64,000 nt of DNA from Gigaspora margarita (lineage: Eukaryota > Glomeromycota > Glomeromycetes > Diversisporales > Gigasporaceae): NCBI GenBank assembly GCA_009809945.1, contig WTPW01000196.1, positions 231,670 to 295,669 of the forward strand, written 5' to 3'. Made by a program: the position numbers and the translations under genes. Under the pieces are notes generated by a model. It was not told the origin of the DNA and searched no databases. It saw nothing but the letters and a program-made list of their open reading frames with translations. This document shows positions 57,499 to 64,000 of this stretch, piece by piece. Position 1 is the stretch's first letter, and each line of letters begins with the position of its first letter.

Positions 57499-58850
57499 GC
57501 AAAACTTACGTCTTTGATACTGATCGACATGCCTCAACAACTATCTGCTTGAATCTGATAAAACCTTTTCGATTTGAATTCTATGGATTCATAGAATTCA
57601 AATAAAAAAAGATTGGCCAAATTTAGCTATGCGGTTGTCGAGATAGCTTCGCTCAAATCTAGAGAAAAATCAAAACGCCTTCAAAATAGAAGCTGCGCTA
57701 AATTTCTCTCTAACTTTTGAGCGAAGATATCTCGATAACCATCTGGCCAAATTCGATAGACCTTTTTTATTTAAATCCTATTGATTCATAGAATTCAAAT
57801 AAAAGCTTTCATCGAATTTAGTCAAGTGGTTATCGAGATATCTTTAGAGAAAAATCAAAACGTTTATCAAAATAGAAGCTACGCCAAATTTTTTTCTAAT
57901 TTGAGCGAAGATATCTCGATTACTATCTAATTAAATTCGATAACCCTTTTTTTATTTGAATTCTATGGATTTGTTGTAGCCCAGATGCAAATCCTGCCCA
58001 GATGTCAATTTTTGCAGCCAAAATAAAAATCTGACTAAAACTAACCTTAACCTAACACTAACTTCTGGGTTAAATTATTTTTAATTTGGCTTGATTGATA
58101 TCTGGCAGGACTTGCATCTGGGCTACGACAGATTCATATAATTCAAATAAAAAAAATTTCATCGCATTTAATCAAGTAGTTGTCGAGATAACTTCGCTCA
58201 AAGAAAAATTCAAAATGCGTATCAAAATAGAATCTACGTTTCTAGCTTTGATCGAAGATATCTTGACACCCACTTGACTAAATGCAATGAAATTTTTTTA
58301 TTTAACTTTATGAATACATAGAATTGAAAGAAAAAAAGTTTTATCGAATTTGGACAGACTGTTATCGAGATATTTTCGCTCAAAGTTAGAGAGAAATTTT
58401 CTATTTTGATAGGCGTTTTATTTTTCTCAAATTTGAGCGAAGATACCTCGATAGCCACTTGACTAAATTCGATTAAAAGTTTTATTTGAATTCTATGAAT
58501 CCAAAGGATTCAAATAAAAAAGGTTTATCGAATTTGGTCAGATGGTTATCGAGATATCTCCGCTCAAAGTTAAGAGAAATTTGGCACAGCTTCTATTTTA
58601 ATAGGCGTTTTGATTTTCTCTAATTTTGAGCGAAGTTTTCTCGACAACTACATGGCTAAATTCGATGGTTTTTTTTTATTTGAATTATATGAATCCATAG
58701 AATTCAAATCGAAAAGATTTTTCAGATTCAAGCAGGTAGTTGTCGAAATATCTTCGCTCAAAGTTTTTAAATTTTTTATTTTTACCGGGATCTGCATGTC
58801 GATCAGTATCAAAAAAGTAAGTGCAGGAGTATCAAAAACGTAAGCTTTGC
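57499..58850. mobile_element. Mutator-like foldback element built of inverted 190-base repeats
   Basis: The ends GCAAAACTTACG and GCAAAGCTTACG (complement), followed by TTTGATACTGATCGACATGC, are inverted repeats. A perfect 9-bp duplication CGCATGGTT flanks the element (57490-57498 and 58851-58859); nine bases is the Mutator-superfamily signature. The interior is a chain of alternating inverted units with period about 180-200 bases, centred on ATTCTATGGATTCATAGAAT and on TAGAAGC/GCTTCTA with TCGAGATATCTTCGCTCAAA between. A small MITE is nested at 57972-58130. Confidence 0.85.
57972..58130. mobile_element. Small MITE nested in the foldback element
   Basis: TGTTGTAGCCCAGATGCAAA and the complement of TTGCATCTGGGCTACGACA are inverted. 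GATT flanks both sides (57968-57971 and 58131-58134). Its removal restores the palindrome centre seen in the neighbouring units. Confidence 0.78.
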
Positions 58851-59849
58851 CGCATGGTTAAATGAATAAACCGGTTTATCCATGTGACTGTAATCACATT
58901 CTGAATGTTTATTGGCAAACTTAAAATTAGCATAATTCGCATATTTATGCTAACTTCGCTAACTTCGCGATTTTTACAGGGCTATCTCCAAATTTCCGGG
59001 TCGGATGCGTCGGTTCTAGGTCGGCGTTTATCCCAAATTGTTAGCAGGTTTTATAGCAAAATTATAAGCTGGGCATGTTTTACTTAATGAATGGATATGA
59101 TTTATTAGTATGACCTGGGGCAAAATTGATCAATTCCTTTCCAGATGACCATGATTCCGATGCACTCCGACGTATCCCGACCTGGAATTTTGGTGACTCC
59201 CCTGTATAAGTTTAACTTCGCATCATAATCCTGAAGGTTTTTAGGAAAAGTTCAAATCACGTGTATAGTTCGTTAGGGTTAGTGATTTTAGTGATATCAT
59301 GTGAATTGCACTGGATTATGATGCGAAGTTAGCCAAATTTTGCATGTGACAAATCATAAATTATGCGAATTATAAGAATTCTGAGTTATTAGCCAATAAA
59401 CTTTTGACAAGTCAGGTGATTCAAGTCACATGGACAGTCGGTTTATTCATTTACCAATCAATTTTGATCACATGCTTTATGAAAGTGAGCGGATTATGCG
59501 ATTTCATATAGAAAAAATAGCAAATTATGCCGCATCATAATCTTGGACACTCTATACAAAAGCAATAAACAAAGCGACAGCCTTTCATTGTATTTGAGTT
59601 ATTGATAAGTTTACTAAACTTATTACAATACGTTTATTTATTTAAATATTGGAGATTGTTAATGGCTTGTTTGCTATTTAAAAACTAAATATTCAAGCCG
59701 GGTCAAGCCAATAAACATCACAAACATTAAACATAATAATTGAGAGATGATAATGGCTTATTTGCCTATTTATAATTTGCTTTTTAAAAAACTAAATATA
59801 CAAGCCAATAAACATCTTCAGAATGCTAATGGTTTATTGGCCTATTTAT

Positions 59850-60037
59850 TGTCCGAAGGACACTACAGGCGGAGCAAAATGTCTGTGTGTTAGCAAATTC
59901 TGAATCCTGATTGGCTAGATCAGGTGTAACATAAAAAACAATCAAAACAATATGCTTATTGGCTAGGTCAGGTGTAACATAAAAAAATTGATTTTATATT
60001 TGTCCTTCGGACTTTAAATGGTTCCCATTTTCCTAGT
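59850..60037. mobile_element. Insertion of about 187 bases, type unknown
   Basis: This block is missing from the matching place at locus A (about 13860). It carries GTCCGAAGGAC near the left and GTCCTTCGGAC towards the right, and two copies of a TTGGCTAGRTCAGGTGTAAC repeat about 36 bases apart. True ends are not clear. Confidence 0.55.
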
Positions 60038-60103
60038 AATTACTGTAATCTGGCTTTTTAAAAACTAAACATACGTACAAATCAATAAACATTTTCAGCA
60101 TTA

Positions 60104-60318
60104 CAGCTGATTTGAAAATTAGTTGGACACATGATGAATTTTGTGATGAACATATAATGATTTTACGGCAATAAAACGAAAATATAACTTTCGGTCGATA
60201 TATTATCGCGGTATGTTTTGTACCTGTCGAGAATTATATTATCGAAAAATAATTATCGAAATTTGCTGACGTTCATCACAAAATTCATCACGTATCCCAC
60301 TAATTTTCAAATCAGCTG
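60104..60318. mobile_element. CAGCTGATTTGAA-family MITE (215 bp)
   Basis: Inverted ends of about 48 bases start CAGCTGATTTGAAAATTAGT. TA flanks both sides (60102-60103 and 60319-60320), and locus A shows the empty TA (GCATTAAATAT). Related to 17030-17203. Confidence 0.85.
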
Positions 60319-60325
60319 TAAATAT

Positions 60326-60448
60326 CAGTGTTGTTACTAGCCTTAAGTCCAATACTTTTTTTAGCCTTTAGCCTTAAGTCCAATTAGCCCTAGCCTTAAG
60401 TCCAATTGGTCCAAATCTGACAGTTTATATGTCCAAATAACAACACTG
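60326..60448. mobile_element. hAT MITE (123 bp)
   Basis: CAGTGTTGTTA and TAACAACACTG ends are flanked by a perfect 8-bp duplication GTAAATAT (60318-60325 and 60449-60456). It contains three copies of TAGCCTTAAGTCCAATT-like sequence. The duplicated target includes the last base of the neighbouring MITE, so it inserted after that one. Confidence 0.88.
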
Positions 60449-60491
60449 GTAAATATAAATAAAAAGCCTCGATAATAATTTATCGATTGGG

Positions 60492-61639
60492 CATCGGGAT
60501 ATTTTATTATTTTCAGTAATAATTGTCGCAGCTTGCTGAAGTTTGGGGTCTCGATTTGAATATAAGCCCTGTTAAAATTCACACATGCTCTTTAATTTCA
60601 AATCTACCTCCAAATCTTACCTAACCCTATAAGACAAAACCGAAGAAAAACACCCCAAAAAAATTTAAAAATTTCATATCAAAATAGGTCAAAATTTCAG
60701 TATAAGCCGTTTTTAGTATCAACTGCGACAATAATTTTTAGCGATGAGCACTAGAGTTTCAGGGTTTCATTATTATTTGAATTTTCGGCAATCTGTTTTT
60801 TTTTTATTTTTTTTATTTTTTTATTATTTTTTTTTTTTATTTTATTTTTATTTTTTTTACCTGAAGCACTAGGATTTTATTATTTTGAATTTGGGTTTCA
60901 TATTTTGACAGTGGAATTTGAGGCTTTGTTATTTTTGAGAATTTGTGCTTAGGTTTCATCTTTCATCATCAAACAAAAAGGTTTTATCAACAACTATAAC
61001 TATACATATGTAAGTGATTTGTTAACATTATCATTATTGGCAATTATTTCCAATGCATTATTTTATCTGGCCTTAATCCTTGGAGTTAAAATTTAAGAAA
61101 ATAATTGTTGCATTGACTTATAAAAAATCGCATATAGTAAATTTAGATTACTAATCAAAAAGCATTGTATGTAATAGTATGATTATACACATATATTTGA
61201 TAAATTAAATTTGTGTTATATTAAATTAAATTCTAGAAGTAGTACAAATTACTTTGCTAATACCAACCCATTTGTATTAGACAATTATGTTGATATATGC
61301 GAGGATTTAACAGTTTTTATATAGCCTGAGCTTATTTTTCTTAATAAAAAGTTGGTCATCTGTATGTATGTTATCTAAATAGTAATATTTAAATATTGTT
61401 ATGATTATCATTATTTTTTTAAAAAAATAAAATTTTAAGATTTTATAAGTTTAATATTTTTTAACAAAATATATTTGAAGTTTGTTTATTTTATTATTAA
61501 TTTAGCTTACTAACAATTTAATTTATTAATATATAAATTTAGTATAAAATAATAATATAATTACTATATATGATTTAACTAGCATTAAATACAAAACAAT
61601 TAATTTATTTTTATTTTCATTTTTATATTTTAGAATTTA
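60492..61639. other. Non-coding DNA beyond locus B
   Basis: Similarity to locus A stops at 60491, just short of where a second propeller-gene promoter would be. A poly-T/TTTTTATTTTT tract occupies about 60796-60860. No gene seen. Confidence 0.5.
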
Positions 61640-61644
61640 ATATT

Positions 61645-62830
61645 ATTTTAAAATAAGTTCTAGTGAAGAAATTGCTAGTACATCTACTTCTGTTATAGAA
61701 AATATAAACATCCTGGTGGCCATCCAGATAGTCCTGTTTGGAATTATTTTACTAAAAGTGAAATTAGAATTATAAAGCAACTTGCAATTTTTGTAGAACA
61801 TCTTGGAATCATGGTGAACTAAATAAATTAGAAAGTTATTCAGCCAATTATTGTTCAAAGGCAGATTTAACAACTATTAGATATTTTTTTCAAAAATTCA
61901 TTCTAATTATTCTAAAAAGATAAATCTAATAAAAAGAAAAAGTAATACAGTTAAACCTCCATAAATCCAATGTGTACAAACAAGTCTCTAAAAGCTGCAT
62001 TTGAGCCAATTAAATTGCAGCTTTAAAATTTTGATTATCAAGTTTGTGTAATTTACTTTAAATACTATATAAGCTACTTTAAATAATAAAATTTAATTGG
62101 CTATATGCATTTATGGAGGTAGGTTTATATAAAAGAAATTTTAAGAGAACATGCATTAACAGAATAAAGAATATGCATTTAGCACTAATAATTTGTTATA
62201 GACAAGACAAACCCATGGATTTAGAAAAGTATTGCATTTATGAAGGTTGTATTTATAGAGGTTTGACTATAAATATGCAAAACTTGATTAATGTTAGTAT
62301 AATAGAATTAGATTAGCAAAAAATTAAAAAAATTTATTTGCTTGAACTAGAGCTTTTGTTATTTGTGTAATTTCTTGGAATTTATTAAAAATTCTTTTTT
62401 TATTGAAGCATTAAAAAACAAATTGATCTTATAAACCACTAATATGTCAATTTTTATTAGATTAATTATTGGAACAATAGTTAGCTCTTATCTTATTAAT
62501 CAAAAAACTAATAATAAATTTCAACAATATTCAAATTTAATATCAGAAAAATATATTTTTATTTTTATTAAAAAATTAAATATATTATAATTAATTAATT
62601 TAATTTAATTTAGTATCAAATAGTTGGACTAGTAAACAATTTTTTTAATTAGAATTTATAATTAAATTATTACATCTAAAATAAAGAATATTTATATAAG
62701 ATTTATGATCATTTAAATAAAATACATTCAGGAGAAGTTTTAGATAATAAAATTAATAAAATTTTAGATTCTATTAGAGCAGATCATTTTTTAGTTATAG
62801 TTAGTAATGGACTCCGAAATATACATAGAT
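61645..62830 (+). pseudogene. hAT transposase relic with BED finger, split by a MITE
   Basis: Across frameshifts the plus strand shows a BED finger (PGGHPDSPVWNYFTK, then CNFC...LESYSANYC, about 61700-61870). After the MITE at 61948-62269 come transposase-core pieces: RAFVICVISWNLLKNSFFIE (about 62345-62405) and VLDNKINKILDSIRADHFLV (about 62740-62800), followed by IVSNG where hAT enzymes have a catalytic Asp. hAT transposases cut and paste DNA and make 8-bp duplications, as seen at many elements here. The C-terminal dimerisation domain was not found. Confidence 0.7.
61948..62269. mobile_element. Pogo-like MITE inside the hAT relic (322 bp)
   Basis: The ends CAGTTAAACCTCCATAAATC and the complement of TATTTATAGAGGTTTGACTA are inverted, flanked by TA (61946-61947 and 62270-62271). 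Internal GCATTTA motifs recall the 30608-30765 element. Confidence 0.78.
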
Positions 62831-63084
62831 AGGTTAGGGATTAGGCCATGCAAATAAAATTAATTGTTTCTCGTAACATATTAAGGTAAAAAGACACCTG
62901 GTACCCAGTTGTTATTGTATAAGTATAAAAAAATGTTATATAAAATTTTTAATATAGAATTGGCAGAAAAATTCCTAGTTGCATAATCTGCATATCGATG
63001 AATGATATTGCAAGATTTATATGAAATTTACTAGTAAGTTTTATTTATTTTATTATATTATATGAGTGTTATTTTATGGCAACC

Positions 63085-63545
63085 CTGTGATCGACTAATC
63101 AAATTCCATCTGCAAATTTTATATAAGATATTAATCGATATATAACACTTAATCGTTTTATATCAATTATAAAATATCATTATATATTGATTAATTGGAT
63201 AAAAATCGATATATATCTAAATCAATATATATCATTTTTTATATTAAATCATTATATATCTATAAATCGATTATAAACAGAATTATTTGAAATGAAATAT
63301 AATGATTAACAGACATCGGCAAATTTTATATATAGATATATATCAATTACTAACCGGTAAAATATATATCGATGATCAACACCCCTGCCGATTATTATCG
63401 ATAGTGATAGTAATCGATATATATCTGGTTAATCGATATATATCTACTAGATATATATTGATTAACAGATATATATCGATAATCAACACCCCTGCCGATT
63501 ATTAACAAAAGTGATAGTAATCGATATATATCTAATATGATATCA
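63085..63545. repeat. ATCGATATATATC-rich repeats with a two-copy unit
   Basis: A unit containing ATCAACACCCCTGCCGATTA and GTGATAGTAATCGATATATA occurs at about 63363-63428 and 63471-63535. The whole stretch is dense in TTAATCGATATATATC palindromes. No coding. Confidence 0.65.
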
Positions 63546-63564
63546 ATTAATAAATTATTATATT

Positions 63565-64000
63565 CACATAATCATGCTCGCAAGGTTATGCAATTTATTA
63601 TAAATTTATTTTTTTTATTTATTATTATTATATATTATATTTTAAATTAAATAATCAATATTTGCAAGTTTTCGCAATTTAATATAAAAATTAATTATTT
63701 ATTATTATTATATATTATATTATATTACATATTTTTATTATATATTATTATAAAAAAAAAATGAAAAACCAAAAAAAAAAACCTCCGAAAAAAAATAACA
63801 AAAAAAAACAAAACCGAAAAAATAGTAATAATTTCTAACTACTTTCGCACTTCATCACTTATATTTACTACTTCTTGCAAAGTGTCAGAAAAGTTAGAGT
63901 TGTTCTTGTAAGTACCAGAAAAGACAGATCATTTTCTTGCAAAGTTTCAAAGAAAGTCAGAAAAAAAATAAAATAAAATTAAAAAAATAAGTAAAAAAAA
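63565..64000. mobile_element. Partial second copy of the 33796-35561 element
   Basis: AATCATGCTCGCAAGG..., TTTCGCAATTTAATATAAAA, ACTACTTTCGCACTTCATCAC and repeated TTCTTGCAAAGT motifs match about 34060-34700 in the same order. It is cut by the window end. Confidence 0.65.

Larger units (their letters stand above)
56883..59554. mobile_element. 2.7-kb hAT-type non-autonomous element
   Basis: Terminal inverted repeats of about 115 bases start TAAAGTGTCCAGGATTATGA (left) and TAGAGTGTCCAAGATTATGA (right, complement), both fitting YARNG. A perfect 8-bp duplication TACAAAAG flanks it (56875-56882 and 59555-59562). The empty site survives at 14164-14171. GC-richer internal sequence at about 57040-57470 has no recognised coding. 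A Mutator-like element (57499-58850) is nested inside. Confidence 0.9.
56640..60491. repeat. Inverted copy of the locus A intergenic region, with insertions
   Basis: Reverse complement of 13741-14285 and 15205-15345: 56670-56730 matches 15262-15320, 56775-56880 matches 14165-14285, and 59555-60491 matches 13741-14170. The block corresponding to about 14285-15205 is absent. Several mobile elements interrupt it. Confidence 0.82.

Overview
The window reads as an AT-rich, intron-poor fungal genome dominated by transposable elements. Secreted beta-propeller genes sit among a chromodomain Ty3/gypsy retrotransposon, BED-finger hAT relics, a Tc1/mariner relic, an RNase H-bearing LINE and many small inverted-repeat elements. 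This mixture fits arbuscular mycorrhizal fungi (Glomeromycotina, Rhizophagus/Gigaspora-like). That placement is inference; no rRNA, tRNA or single-copy marker gene is present to prove it.

Layout. 0.16-1.67 kb: a hAT-type non-autonomous element with a smaller hAT MITE nested in it. 2.6-7.8 kb: a complete chromovirus with 328-bp LTRs differing at 2 positions and a perfect 5-bp target duplication. Its gag and pol are broken by stops, a frameshift and an Asp-to-Asn change in integrase, yet it keeps a textbook -1 frameshift signal at the gag/pol junction. 10.5-16.6 kb (locus A): two head-to-head intronless genes for secreted streptogramin-lyase-like (Vgb-type) propeller proteins, with BED-finger and unidentified pseudogene fragments on one flank. 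17-38 kb: nested MITEs, a Tc1-type transposase split by a MITE, a tandem duplication whose two copies are each other's empty insertion sites, and a hAT-like element with internal minisatellites. 38.7-41 kb: a decayed LINE. 42-52 kb: SINE-like elements (one 1.2 kb with a tRNA-like head and a 14-bp target duplication), a second minisatellite-bearing hAT element, and palindrome arrays. 53.3-60.5 kb (locus B): a rearranged copy of locus A with a third propeller gene and an intergenic region in inverted orientation, invaded by at least six nested or neighbouring elements. 61.6-62.8 kb: a hAT transposase relic split by a pogo-like MITE. 63-64 kb: AT repeats and the start of an element also seen at 34 kb.

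The only intact protein genes I support are the three propeller genes (12531-13667 minus, 15442-16539 plus, 55087-56175 minus). They share a signal peptide, TATA box and 5'UTR unit. The first is strongly acidic and the other two near neutral. The third has the upstream region of the second but the downstream flank of the first, which points to recombination between the inverted paralogues. The rest is mobile DNA, and paralogous empty sites within the window let several insertions be mapped exactly.
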